Assembly (NCBI GenBank): GCA_945872015.1
Contig: CAMBYJ010000006.1
Coordinates: forward strand, 1-20,391
Origin: Chitinophaga pinensis
GTDB taxonomy: Bacteria > Bacteroidota > Bacteroidia > AKYH767-A > OLB10
Direction of reading: 5' to 3'
Length of the DNA stretch: 20,391 bases
Both the position numbers and the translations under genes were made by a program. The notes under the pieces were generated by a model. It had not been told where the DNA came from. It worked only from the letters and a program-made list of their open reading frames with translations, and made no database searches. Positions 1 to 7,754 of the stretch are shown in pieces. The first letter of the stretch is position 1. Every line of letters starts with the position of its first letter.

Positions 1-3000
1 CATTAGCTTGTTATGAGTCTGCTACTTTCAATACAACATCATGTGCTTGGGATGTAACAGGAACACAACCAGTACAACCAACATTAGCTTGTTATGAGTC
101 TGCAACATTCAATACACAATCATGTTCATGGGTAGTAACTGGAACACAACCAGTACAACCAACATTAGCTTGTTATGAGTCTGCTACTTTCAATACAACA
201 TCATGTGCTTGGGATGTAACAGGAACTCAGCCAGTACAACCAACATTAGCTTGTTATGAGTCAGCTACATTCAACACAACATCATGTTCATGGGATGTAA
301 CTGGAACACAACCAGTACAACCAACATTAGCATGTTATGAGTCTGCAACATTCAATACAACTTCATGTGCTTGGGATGTAACTGGAACTCAACCAGTACA
401 ACCAACATTAGCTTGTTATGAGTCTGCAACATTCAATACAACATCATGTGCTTGGGATGTAACAGGAACACAACCAACAGCACCAACAGGATTAGCTTGT
501 TATGAGACTGCAAACTTCAACACAACTTCATGTGCTTGGGATGTAACAGGAACTCAGCCAGTACAACCAACATTAGCATGTTATGAGACTGCAACATTCA
601 ACACTACAACATGTCAGTGGGATGTAACAGGATCACCAGCAGCGCCAATTGTAACAACTACATCTGCATGTGATACTTACACATGGTCTGCTAACGGACA
701 GGCATATACTCAATCTGGTACTTATAACTACAGTGCAAACTGTCAGGATTATACATTAAACCTAACAATCACTGGAGTTTCTAGTACAAACACATCGTCA
801 GTATCTGCATGTGAAACATATACATGGACTGCAAACAGCACTACATATACTCAATCAGGTTCATATACTTTTGTTAGTGGATGTAATACTGAAATTTTAA
901 ATCTTACAATCAATGTAGCTCCAGCAGCACCAACAAATTTAGCTTGCTACGAGACTGCAACATTCAACTCAACAACATGTCAGTGGGATGTAACAGGAAC
1001 ACAGCCATCAGCTCCAACAGGATTAGCTTGTTACCAAACAGCTACATTCAATGGAACATCATGTGAGTGGGATGTAACAGGAACACAGCCAACAGCTCCA
1101 ACAGGATTAGCATGTTACCAAACAGCTACATTCAACGGAACATCATGTGAGTGGGATGTAACAGGTTCTCAACCTTCAGTTCCAACAGAATTAGCTTGTT
1201 ATCAGACTGCAACATTCAACAATACTACATGTCAGTGGGATGTAACAGGATCACCAGCAGCTCCAATTGTAACAACTACTTCAGGTTGTGGAAGCTATAC
1301 TTGGTCAGCTAACGGTACTGTATATACTCAATCAGGTACATATAATTACTCAGCAAATTGTCAGGATTACACATTAAACTTAACTATCAACGTAGCTACT
1401 ACATATTATGCAGATGTTGATAATGATAGCTATGGAGATGCAGGTAATACTACAACTGCATGTGATGGTGCACCAACAGGTTATGTATCTCAATCAGGTG
1501 ATTGCAACGATAACAATGCAAACGTTAATCCAGGTGCTACTGAAGTATGTGGTAACGGAATCGATGATAACTGCGATGGTAACATCGACGAAGGATGTGG
1601 ATGTATTAACCCTCCAACTGCTAATGCAGGATCAAACACGAATGTATGTGAAGGAAGCACAGTTGCCTTAAGTGGTTCAGTTGGCGGAAGCGCATCAAAC
1701 GGAACATGGTCAACAAGCGGAACAGGAACATTCACTCCATCAGCAAACGTGTTAAATGCAACGTACGTACCATCAGCAGATGATATCGCTGCAGATTCAG
1801 TAACGTTAACATTAACATCAAATGCTGTTGCTCCTTGTACAGCAGCTACAAGTTCAATCACGTTAACATTTGTACCAGTGCCAGCTGCACCAGGTGCAAT
1901 CACAGGAACAACATCTTATTGTAACCCAGGATCAACATTATATACGTACTCAATTGCACCGGTAGCAGGAGCAACGTCTTATACATGGACAGTAGGAAAT
2001 GGAGTAACAATCGTAGGAAGTGCAACTGGTGCTTCAATTCAAGTGAAGTTTGCCGATGCAGTAGTACAAGTAGGATTAAATGCTTCAATCTCTGTAACAC
2101 CAAATAATAGCAATGGATGTTTCAACGCAACAGCATCAAGTATTAATGTTATTGCAGCAATATCAGCACCAGTTCGTCCTGGATCAATCTCTGGATCTTT
2201 AGCAGCATGTGTTGGTGATATCGTAACTTATTCAGTAGCTCCGGTAGCTCGTGCTTCTCAGTACAACTGGACTGTGCCAACAGGCGCTACAATCTTAAGT
2301 GGTGCAGGAACTAACATAATTTCTGTTGAGTATGGCGCAAGCTTCGCAGGTGGAAACATCTCAGTTACTGCACAAAACTTATGCGGAACAAGTAATGCAC
2401 GTACACGTAACATCACATTAAACTTCTTAGGTGCGCCAGGAGCAATCACTGGACCAACAGATGGAGTATGTAATGCAACAAATGTAGCTTACTCAGTTGC
2501 GCCAGTATTCGGAGCAACTTCATACAATTGGACAGTTCCGGCAGGAGCAACAATCGTAAGCGGTGCAGGAACAAATGCAATTACAGTTGACTTTGGAATC
2601 TTTACAACTGGAAGCGTTACTGTATCAGCAACAAATGGTTGCGGAACAGGTTCAGTTCGTAGCAAAACTGTTAGATCAACTCCAGCTCGACCAGTGTCTA
2701 TCTCAGGTTCTACATCAGTATGTATAAACAGCAATCAAACATATTCAACTCCAACTGTAACAGGAGCATCAAGTTATGTTTGGACAGTACCTGGTGGAGC
2801 AACAATTACTTCAGGTCAGGGAACGAAGATCATCACAGTAACATTCGGACCAGTTGCATCAGCAAACGGTATCGTAACAGTTAGAGCGTCTAACGCATGT
2901 GGTGTATCTACAGCTCGTGTATTATCGGTTGTATCTACAGTTTGTCCTCGTGTAGGCGAAGGATCATCATTATCAATGATTGCATATCCTAACCCAACTA

Positions 3001-3218
3001 GTACAAACTTAACAGTAGAGTTTACTTCTGAGCTATCACAAGATGTAAACATGACAATGCGTGATGCATCAGGTCGCGTTGTTTACGCTGAATCTAAAAC
3101 AGTAGCTACTGGAGCAAATGCAACATTAATTGATGTTTCTACATTCGCTAAAGGAATCTACATGTTACAAGTTCAGTCAAACAATACAACTGAAACGTTA
3201 CGTGTAATCGTACAATAA
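1..3218 (+). CDS. Giant secreted repeat protein with T9SS sorting domain (5' end outside window)
   Basis: The frame with codons starting at position 3 is open from the window edge to the TAA at 3216-3218, giving 1071 residues of a longer protein. It has no in-frame ATG before 2976, so the true start lies upstream; a GTG at 1749 is only an internal Val. Domains in order: eight tandem 27-28-residue units of the type LACYESATFN..SC.WDVTG (3-650), two 'ACDTYTW' modules (651-917), four more units (939-1268), a third module (1269-1394), a MopE-like motif (DVDNDSYGD, GDCNDNNANVNPGATEVCGNGIDDNCDG; about 1404-1590), an Ig-like stretch, four PKD-like domains (about 1890-2945, each with a YxWTV core) and a C-terminal sorting domain starting IAYPNPTS and ending LRVIVQ. 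The family implies export by T9SS and attachment or release at the cell surface. An adhesin-like role is inference. The two Cys per unit probably form disulfides. No enzymatic domain is visible. Confidence 0.93.
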   Translation, partial: LACYESATFNTTSCAWDVTGTQPVQPTLACYESATFNTQSCSWVVTGTQPVQPTLACYESATFNTTSCAWDVTGTQPVQPTLACYESATFNTTSCSWDVTGTQPVQPTLACYESATFNTTSCAWDVTGTQPVQPTLACYESATFNTTSCAWDVTGTQPTAPTGLACYETANFNTTSCAWDVTGTQPVQPTLACYETATFNTTTCQWDVTGSPAAPIVTTTSACDTYTWSANGQAYTQSGTYNYSANCQDYTLNLTITGVSSTNTSSVSACETYTWTANSTTYTQSGSYTFVSGCNTEILNLTINVAPAAPTNLACYETATFNSTTCQWDVTGTQPSAPTGLACYQTATFNGTSCEWDVTGTQPTAPTGLACYQTATFNGTSCEWDVTGSQPSVPTELACYQTATFNNTTCQWDVTGSPAAPIVTTTSGCGSYTWSANGTVYTQSGTYNYSANCQDYTLNLTINVATTYYADVDNDSYGDAGNTTTACDGAPTGYVSQSGDCNDNNANVNPGATEVCGNGIDDNCDGNIDEGCGCINPPTANAGSNTNVCEGSTVALSGSVGGSASNGTWSTSGTGTFTPSANVLNATYVPSADDIAADSVTLTLTSNAVAPCTAATSSITLTFVPVPAAPGAITGTTSYCNPGSTLYTYSIAPVAGATSYTWTVGNGVTIVGSATGASIQVKFADAVVQVGLNASISVTPNNSNGCFNATASSINVIAAISAPVRPGSISGSLAACVGDIVTYSVAPVARASQYNWTVPTGATILSGAGTNIISVEYGASFAGGNISVTAQNLCGTSNARTRNITLNFLGAPGAITGPTDGVCNATNVAYSVAPVFGATSYNWTVPAGATIVSGAGTNAITVDFGIFTTGSVTVSATNGCGTGSVRSKTVRSTPARPVSISGSTSVCINSNQTYSTPTVTGASSYVWTVPGGATITSGQGTKIITVTFGPVASANGIVTVRASNACGVSTARVLSVVSTVCPRVGEGSSLSMIAYPNPTSTNLTVEFTSELSQDVNMTMRDASGRVVYAESKTVATGANATLIDVSTFAKGIYMLQVQSNNTTETLRVIVQ
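3..656 (+). repeat. Tandem 81/84-bp coding repeat, block 1 (8 units)
   Basis: Units begin with the Leu codon TTA at 3, 84, 165, 246, 327, 408, 492 and 573. The period is 81 bp except for one 84-bp unit (408-491), where the linker VQPT is replaced by TAPTG. Each unit encodes LACYE(S/T)A.FNT..C.W(D/V)VTG and has two Cys eleven residues apart. Copies are close to identical at nucleotide level, including synonymous positions, which suggests recent duplication or gene conversion. The array continues past the left edge of the window. Confidence 0.95.
651..1394 (+). repeat. Three dispersed 'CxxYTW' modules of about 40 residues
   Basis: Three related modules lie at about 651-779, 780-917 and 1269-1394. 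Each has the order C-x-x-YTW, then YTQSG(T/S)Y, a second Cys, and a closing LNLTI strand. Modules 1 and 3 are almost the same (both carry YSANCQDYTLNLTI), while module 2 is diverged (VSGCNTEILNLTI). Similar Cys/Trp modules are common in Bacteroidota surface proteins; I know of no assigned function. Confidence 0.85.
939..1268 (+). repeat. Tandem 84-bp coding repeat, block 2 (4 units)
   Basis: Units begin at 939, 1023, 1107 and 1191 with an exact 84-bp period. They differ from most of block 1 by the linker (SAPTG, TAPTG, SVPTE) and by Gln or Glu before the Trp (TCQWDV, SCEWDV). Units 1023 and 1107 share LACYQTATFNGTSCEWDVTG and are nearly identical, pointing to a local duplication. The block resumes the array interrupted by two CxxYTW modules. 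Confidence 0.93.
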
Positions 3219-3255
3219 TTCAAACGGGATTTATCCCTGAATTAAATACTAAATG

Positions 3256-3291
3256 CAAGAGCGGCAGCCATTCGGCTGCCGCTCTTGTTTT
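3256..3291 (+). terminator. Intrinsic terminator after the repeat-protein gene
   Basis: A perfect 14-bp GC-rich stem (3256-3269 with 3274-3287) closes a 4-nt loop ATTC and is followed by TTTT at 3288-3291. It lies 37 bp after the stop codon and separates this gene from the ABC ATPase gene. Confidence 0.9.
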
Positions 3292-3337
3292 ATACCATAA
3301 CCAATAAATAATTAACTTCGGCATTGAAATTAAATTG

Positions 3338-5077
3338 ATGGAAGTTTTAAACGTAAAAGATTTAAGCGTTTCTTTTAGTAATGGAAATGAACTATTCACC
3401 GCAGTGAATAAAATTTCTTTTTCGCTTTATTCGGGCAAAACACTTGGCATTGTTGGTGAATCAGGTTCTGGCAAGTCGGTAACCTCACTAACGCTAATGC
3501 AGTTACTCCCAAAATCAAAAGGGACTACGATAAATGGTGTTGCCAATTTTAATTCAAAAAGCAATAAGCAGGTCGATTTAATTGCACTATCGGAAGAGGA
3601 TATCCGTCAATATAGAGGTAGTGATATGGCTATGATTTTTCAAGAGCCTATGACTTCTTTAAACCCGGTATTTACTTGTGGAAATCAAGTTGCAGAGGCT
3701 ATCAAACTTCATCAGAAAGTATCATCAAAAGAAGCGCGATTAAAAACAATAGAGCTTTTTAAAAAAGTAAAATTGCCTCGTCCAGAGCAAATGTTTGATG
3801 CGTATCCTCATCAATTATCAGGAGGGCAAAAGCAACGCGTAATGATTGCAATGGCAATATCTTGTAATCCGAAAGTACTCATTGCCGATGAGCCTACAAC
3901 TGCGTTAGACGTAACGGTTCAAGCCAGTATACTTGGTTTATTAAAAGAGTTGCAGCAGGAAACAGGAATGGCCATGATTTTTATTACGCATGACCTTGGT
4001 GTGATTTCACAAATCGCAGATGAAGTTGTTGTTATGTATAAAGGCAATATTGTTGAGCAAGGTCAAACTAAACTTGTTCTTGAAAATCCGCTACATCCTT
4101 ATACGAAAGGTTTGTTGTCATGTCGCCCTGCCAGTAATATCAATCTTAAAAAGCTTCCAACAGTTTCTGATTTTATGAAAGTAAATGAAGATGGTTTTTT
4201 TTCTGAAACAGGTATAACGATAACGCAGTTACGAAGTGAATTGGCATTAACGGAGGATGATCGTAATAATCAAAAAATAAAACTCGAAAGCCAGAATACT
4301 ATTTTATCAGTGAAAGATCTGGTTGTTTCATTTCCGACGCGTAAAAATATTTTTGGCAAAGTGACTTCCTCTTTTACTGCGGTAGATCATGTTTCGTTTG
4401 ATGTTCGCAAAGGAGAAACATTAGGAGTAGTAGGTGAGTCTGGCTGTGGCAAAACAACATTGGGAAGAGCGATTTTACGATTAGTTGACTCATCAAGCGG
4501 TGAGGTAAATTTTGAAGGCAATAATATTTTAAATTATTCAGATAAAGAAATGCGTTTGCTTCGGAAGAAAATGCAGCTTGTATTTCAAGATCCGTATTCC
4601 AGTTTAAATCCGCGACTAAAAATAAGCGAAGCAATAACAGAGCCGATGATTGTGCATTCAATTGGTTCAAGTAAAGAAGAACGAATGTATTTAGCTGAGC
4701 AATTATTAGTTAAAGTAGGATTAAATGCAGACGCGTTGAATAAATACCCACATCAGTTTTCAGGTGGTCAGCGTCAACGGATTTGTATTGCTCGCGCATT
4801 ATCTGTTCAGCCATCATTTTTGATTTGTGATGAATCTGTTTCTGCATTGGATGTGTCGGTGCAAGCCCAAGTGTTGAATTTGCTGAATGAATTGAAAGCA
4901 GAAAACAACCTGACATATATTTTCATCTCTCACGATTTATCGGTTGTGCGTTATATGAGTGATACAATGATTGTCATGAAGAACGGAAAGATTGAAGAAG
5001 CAGGGGAGGCCAGAGCTGTTTATGAAGACCCGCGTTCTGAGTATACCAAGAGTTTATTGTCGTCTATTCCTCATTAA
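3338..5077 (+). CDS. Fused double ATP-binding protein of a dipeptide/oligopeptide ABC importer
   Basis: The 579-residue protein carries two complete nucleotide-binding domains, like a DppD-DppF/OppD-OppF fusion (E. coli GsiA and YejF have the same plan). Counting from the ATG at 3338: NBD1 has Walker A GESGSGKS (about 40-47), Q-loop FQEPMTSLNP (101-110), signature LSGGQ (160-164), Walker B VLIADEP (180-186) and H-loop ITHD. NBD2 has Walker A GESGCGKT (366-373), FQDPYSSLNP (416-425), FSGGQ (474-478), Walker B FLICDES (494-500) and ISHD. NPLHPYTKGLL after NBD1 is the usual oligopeptide-family C-terminal signature. All catalytic residues are present, so both sites should hydrolyse ATP to power peptide uptake at the inner membrane. 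I prefer ATG 3338 over TTG 3335. No permease or binding-protein gene is adjacent, so partners must be encoded elsewhere. It is followed after 5 bp by recX. The substrate is unknown. Confidence 0.93.
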   Translation: MEVLNVKDLSVSFSNGNELFTAVNKISFSLYSGKTLGIVGESGSGKSVTSLTLMQLLPKSKGTTINGVANFNSKSNKQVDLIALSEEDIRQYRGSDMAMIFQEPMTSLNPVFTCGNQVAEAIKLHQKVSSKEARLKTIELFKKVKLPRPEQMFDAYPHQLSGGQKQRVMIAMAISCNPKVLIADEPTTALDVTVQASILGLLKELQQETGMAMIFITHDLGVISQIADEVVVMYKGNIVEQGQTKLVLENPLHPYTKGLLSCRPASNINLKKLPTVSDFMKVNEDGFFSETGITITQLRSELALTEDDRNNQKIKLESQNTILSVKDLVVSFPTRKNIFGKVTSSFTAVDHVSFDVRKGETLGVVGESGCGKTTLGRAILRLVDSSSGEVNFEGNNILNYSDKEMRLLRKKMQLVFQDPYSSLNPRLKISEAITEPMIVHSIGSSKEERMYLAEQLLVKVGLNADALNKYPHQFSGGQRQRICIARALSVQPSFLICDESVSALDVSVQAQVLNLLNELKAENNLTYIFISHDLSVVRYMSDTMIVMKNGKIEEAGEARAVYEDPRSEYTKSLLSSIPH

Positions 5078-5082
5078 TCTTC

Positions 5083-5550
5083 ATGGAAAAAAGCAAGAAG
5101 TATATTTCTAACGCAGAAGCATATACGAAGATTACCAAATGGTGTGCTTATCAGGAAAGAGCGCAACAGGAAGTGCGCGATAAGTTATACGATTTTGGTT
5201 TGCATAAAGAAGAAGTAGAGCAGCTTCTAACACGTATCATTTCCGAAGGTTTTGTGAATGAAGAACGGTTTGCAATTTCGTTTGCTAACGGAAAATTAAA
5301 TCAGCTGGGTTGGGGAAGAGTAAAAATTAGTTATGCGCTTAAATCAAAACGAGTATCTGACTATTGCATTAAAAAAGCATTGAAGAGTTTAGATGAAAAC
5401 AAGTATATGCAGATGCTAGAAGATACTTATCTAAAGCGTAGTAAAATGGAAAAAGAAAAGCATCCTTTGAAAAGAAAATATAAATTGATTGCGTATTTAT
5501 CGGGTAGGGGATTTGAAAGAGATTTAATAGAAGAAATTATTAAAGAATAA
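5083..5550 (+). CDS. recX: RecX family regulatory protein
   Basis: The protein has 155 residues, a usual RecX length. It is all-helical with the tandem three-helix repeats of the family: an N-terminal repeat around WCAYQERAQQEVRDKL, the hallmark FVNEERFAISFANGKL and GWGRVKISYALKSKRVS in the middle, and a C-terminal repeat ending LSGRGFERDLIEEIIKE. RecX binds RecA filaments and modulates (usually restrains) recombinase activity. No recA lies in the window; instead the gene sits 5 bp behind the ABC ATPase gene with no terminator between, so the two are probably co-transcribed. No SD-like sequence precedes the ATG (ATTAATCTTC). The function is assigned from family resemblance only. Confidence 0.88.
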   Translation: MEKSKKYISNAEAYTKITKWCAYQERAQQEVRDKLYDFGLHKEEVEQLLTRIISEGFVNEERFAISFANGKLNQLGWGRVKISYALKSKRVSDYCIKKALKSLDENKYMQMLEDTYLKRSKMEKEKHPLKRKYKLIAYLSGRGFERDLIEEIIKE

Positions 5551-5585
5551 AAAATGGTCGACAAATTTGCCGACCATTTTTTATT
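5551..5585. terminator. Bidirectional terminator between recX and the convergent T9SS cargo gene
   Basis: AAAATGGTCG (5551-5560) pairs perfectly with CGACCATTTT (5571-5580) around a 10-nt spacer that is itself partly self-complementary (CAAATTTG). Ts follow on the plus strand (TTTTTTATT) and also on the minus strand. It begins directly after the recX stop and can serve both converging genes. Confidence 0.85.
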
Positions 5586-5596
5586 AGTACCGAATC

Positions 5597-7675
5597 TTAT
5601 TGAATGGTAATTTTCTTAGTAAGTAATTTATCATTATTAATAAGCTTAATTAAGTAAGTTCCTTTTGTCAGGCCTTCTAAATTTAATTCTGCTTTATTGT
5701 TTTTGAATTCGATGGATGTATTAACGATTAACTTTCCAGTTAAATCCATCATTTGTAAAGATGATTTTCCATTTAATTCAGCTTGTATAGTGATAGTGCT
5801 ATTTACATTGGCAGGATTTGGATAAACAATAATTGCAGATGTGTTGAATTCATTCAAACCAACTGTTCCTAACAAGTTAATTGTATATACAGGACTACTT
5901 CCACAATCATTACTTGCTTGAACATATAAAATTCCATTAGTAAACGACGATGGCCATGTTACACTAATACTTGTATCAGCTGATGAATAAGTAGTTCCTT
6001 GATTTGAATTAATCTGAGCGCCACTTACGTTGGTTGTCCAAGTATAAGTTGTTGCACCTTGAGAAGCATTGATGGAATAGTTTACTGTTTGTCCAAAAAC
6101 ATTTAAGTTATTACCATTAATAGCAGTGATTGCTGTAGGATATACAATAGCCAATCCAGTTTTCTCTACGCTCGATCCGCATCCATTATTTGCTTTTACA
6201 TATAATGTTGTATTCGATGTTAAGTTAGAAGGCCATGTAACATTTACAGTTAATATAGTATCAGTAAACGGTCCTGGTGTTCCATTAATCAATACATTCG
6301 GATTGCTTGCTCTCCAGGTATAATTATCAGCATTGGTAACGGCAGGTATTGTATAACTTAATGTTTTACCACATACATTTAATAATTGTCCTGTTAAGCT
6401 TATTGGTGTAATTGGAGTCATACACATGCTGTCATTTAATAATCGTGTAACGATTACATCATTCGCAGTACCACCTGTTGAAGATCTAAATCCAGTAACA
6501 CCAATTTTACCATTTGAAAATATGCAAACTCCATATGCATCAGCAAATGCATTTGCTCCAAACGAATAAGTTACTTTTCCATTAGTGCCAAATGTTGGAT
6601 CTATTAATCCGTTTGCGTTGAATCGCGCTATCATCCAACCACGGGTAAAATTCGTTTGACCACTTGAGCCGCAAACAACAATTTTACCATCCCATTGACG
6701 TGTAATGCCAGCAAGGTAAGTAATAGCACCACCACCGTTTAGCGATACATAATTCCCACTATTAAATGAACTAGGGATAACGCCTAATGTATCTAACTTG
6801 GTAATAAAAGTTGCTGATGAATTGTTTCCTACAACATAATACTGATAACCATCACTCAAAATAGCGCTTGCTCTTGAATCAGAGCCACTGCTAAGGGTTA
6901 CTATGCCACCAAGTGGATTACCTAAGTTGTCAATTCTAAAAGCAATTGCGCTATTTGCACCTGTACTAGAAGTCTTGAATCCTGTTGATACAATCGTTCC
7001 ATCTACTAATTGATCAATGCTAGTAATCTGATCAGTTGACCCTCCTGCATTGGAAATAATTAATACACCATTCACTCCGAAAGTAGAATCTACAACTCCG
7101 TCTGTTGTGTACTTTACTAAAGTAGAACGTTTGTTTGGTTGTCTTGAATAACCAGCCACCAATATGCTTCCATCGCTCAAAACTTTTACTGCGTTGGCTG
7201 CATCTTCATTTGTTCCAAAACCATATTCAGCATATCCATTAACACCAAAAGTGGAATCAATTGTACCATCTGTATTTATTCTGCAAGTAATAAAATTTGC
7301 ATCTGAAACAGTAACATAAGATAATCCTGTTGCTAAAATTTTTCCATCTGTTTGCAACGACATTGAATACATATAAATTGATGTACCGTATTGCATAATT
7401 GCTCTGCCGACATTTCCGAAAGAGCTATCAATAGTTCCATTTTCCTTGATATGCATTACTACTGAAGAGGTGATGTTGTTTATTCTTGCAGCACTCAATA
7501 CATACATCGAAGAATCTTGCAATCCTGCAATACTGTATCCTAAATCGTTTAAAGTGCCTGGCATGTAAGTCCCAAATCCTGCATTGGCAAAGGTTAAGTC
7601 ATAAGCACCCGCTTGTGAGTATGATTGCTGTTGAAGGCAAATAAAACTCAAGAGTAATAGTAGTTTTTTGATCAT
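5597..7675 (-). CDS. Secreted delta-60 repeat protein with PKD-like domains and T9SS sorting domain
   Basis: The 692-residue protein starts with a signal peptide (MIKKLLLLLSFICL, likely cut near QSYSQ-AG). Residues about 25-410 form delta-60-type repeats: the pattern DG.ID.(S/T)FG.NG recurs at FGNVG (86-90), FGVNG (143-147 and 199-203) and FGTNG (362-366), alternating with DG.I...G strands, which suggests a beta-propeller-like fold. Two PKD-like domains follow (about 415-500 and 510-600, each ending NxCGSS). The last 80 residues are a T9SS type A sorting domain (IIVYPNPANVN, GTYLIKLIN, KKITIQ). The family implies outer-membrane translocation by T9SS. No catalytic motif is visible and the role is unknown. 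It converges on recX and diverges from the rluE-like gene. Confidence 0.92.
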   Translation of the reverse strand: MIKKLLLLLSFICLQQQSYSQAGAYDLTFANAGFGTYMPGTLNDLGYSIAGLQDSSMYVLSAARINNITSSVVMHIKENGTIDSSFGNVGRAIMQYGTSIYMYSMSLQTDGKILATGLSYVTVSDANFITCRINTDGTIDSTFGVNGYAEYGFGTNEDAANAVKVLSDGSILVAGYSRQPNKRSTLVKYTTDGVVDSTFGVNGVLIISNAGGSTDQITSIDQLVDGTIVSTGFKTSSTGANSAIAFRIDNLGNPLGGIVTLSSGSDSRASAILSDGYQYYVVGNNSSATFITKLDTLGVIPSSFNSGNYVSLNGGGAITYLAGITRQWDGKIVVCGSSGQTNFTRGWMIARFNANGLIDPTFGTNGKVTYSFGANAFADAYGVCIFSNGKIGVTGFRSSTGGTANDVIVTRLLNDSMCMTPITPISLTGQLLNVCGKTLSYTIPAVTNADNYTWRASNPNVLINGTPGPFTDTILTVNVTWPSNLTSNTTLYVKANNGCGSSVEKTGLAIVYPTAITAINGNNLNVFGQTVNYSINASQGATTYTWTTNVSGAQINSNQGTTYSSADTSISVTWPSSFTNGILYVQASNDCGSSPVYTINLLGTVGLNEFNTSAIIVYPNPANVNSTITIQAELNGKSSLQMMDLTGKLIVNTSIEFKNNKAELNLEGLTKGTYLIKLINNDKLLTKKITIQ

Positions 7676-7696
7676 TTGATTTATGGTTTAATTATC

Positions 7697-7704
7697 CAAA
7701 AATA
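7697..7704 (-). promoter_or_regulatory. Candidate -7 box (TATTTTTG) for the delta-60 protein gene
   Basis: The minus strand reads TATTTTTG here, matching the Bacteroidota TAnnTTTG -7 consensus, about 21 nt upstream of the ATG at 7675. I find no TTG at a good -33 distance, and the region is very AT-rich, so a chance match is possible. Confidence 0.35.
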
Positions 7705-7742
7705 TAATTTTTTATGAAATAAATTTTGTTGCTACAATTTAT

Positions 7743-7750
7743 CACCTTTG
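7743..7750 (+). promoter_or_regulatory. Candidate -7 box (CACCTTTG) abutting the rluE-like start codon
   Basis: CACCTTTG differs by one base from TAnnTTTG and ends only 4 bases before the ATG at 7755. If used, transcription would begin at or beside the start codon, giving a leaderless mRNA. No well-placed -33 TTG is seen. Confidence 0.35.
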
Positions 7751-7754
7751 CACA

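Noticed and set aside
3..656. Regularly spaced direct repeats that could suggest a CRISPR array
   Set aside because: The 81/84-bp periods are all multiples of three, the whole unit is repeated with no unique spacers, and the reading frame is open throughout with conserved Cys/Trp positions. This is a coding repeat.
1408..1671. 87-residue plus-strand ORF at 1408
   Set aside because: It is another frame of the MopE-like segment; its Met/Gln/Val-rich composition shows no domain.
1490..1903. 137-residue minus-strand ORF and other minus-strand ORFs within the repeat protein
   Set aside because: They lie wholly opposite a well-supported coding frame and have compositions that mirror its Thr/Ala/Val codons.
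1749..3218. A separate 489-residue gene starting at GTG 1749
   Set aside because: The same frame is open upstream to the window edge and encodes continuous related domains; the GTG is an internal Val codon in SANVLNATY.
3219..3337. Possible small RNA or promoter in the gap before the ABC gene
   Set aside because: Apart from the strong terminator I see only AT-rich DNA, and no TAnnTTTG box at a plausible distance from ATG 3338.
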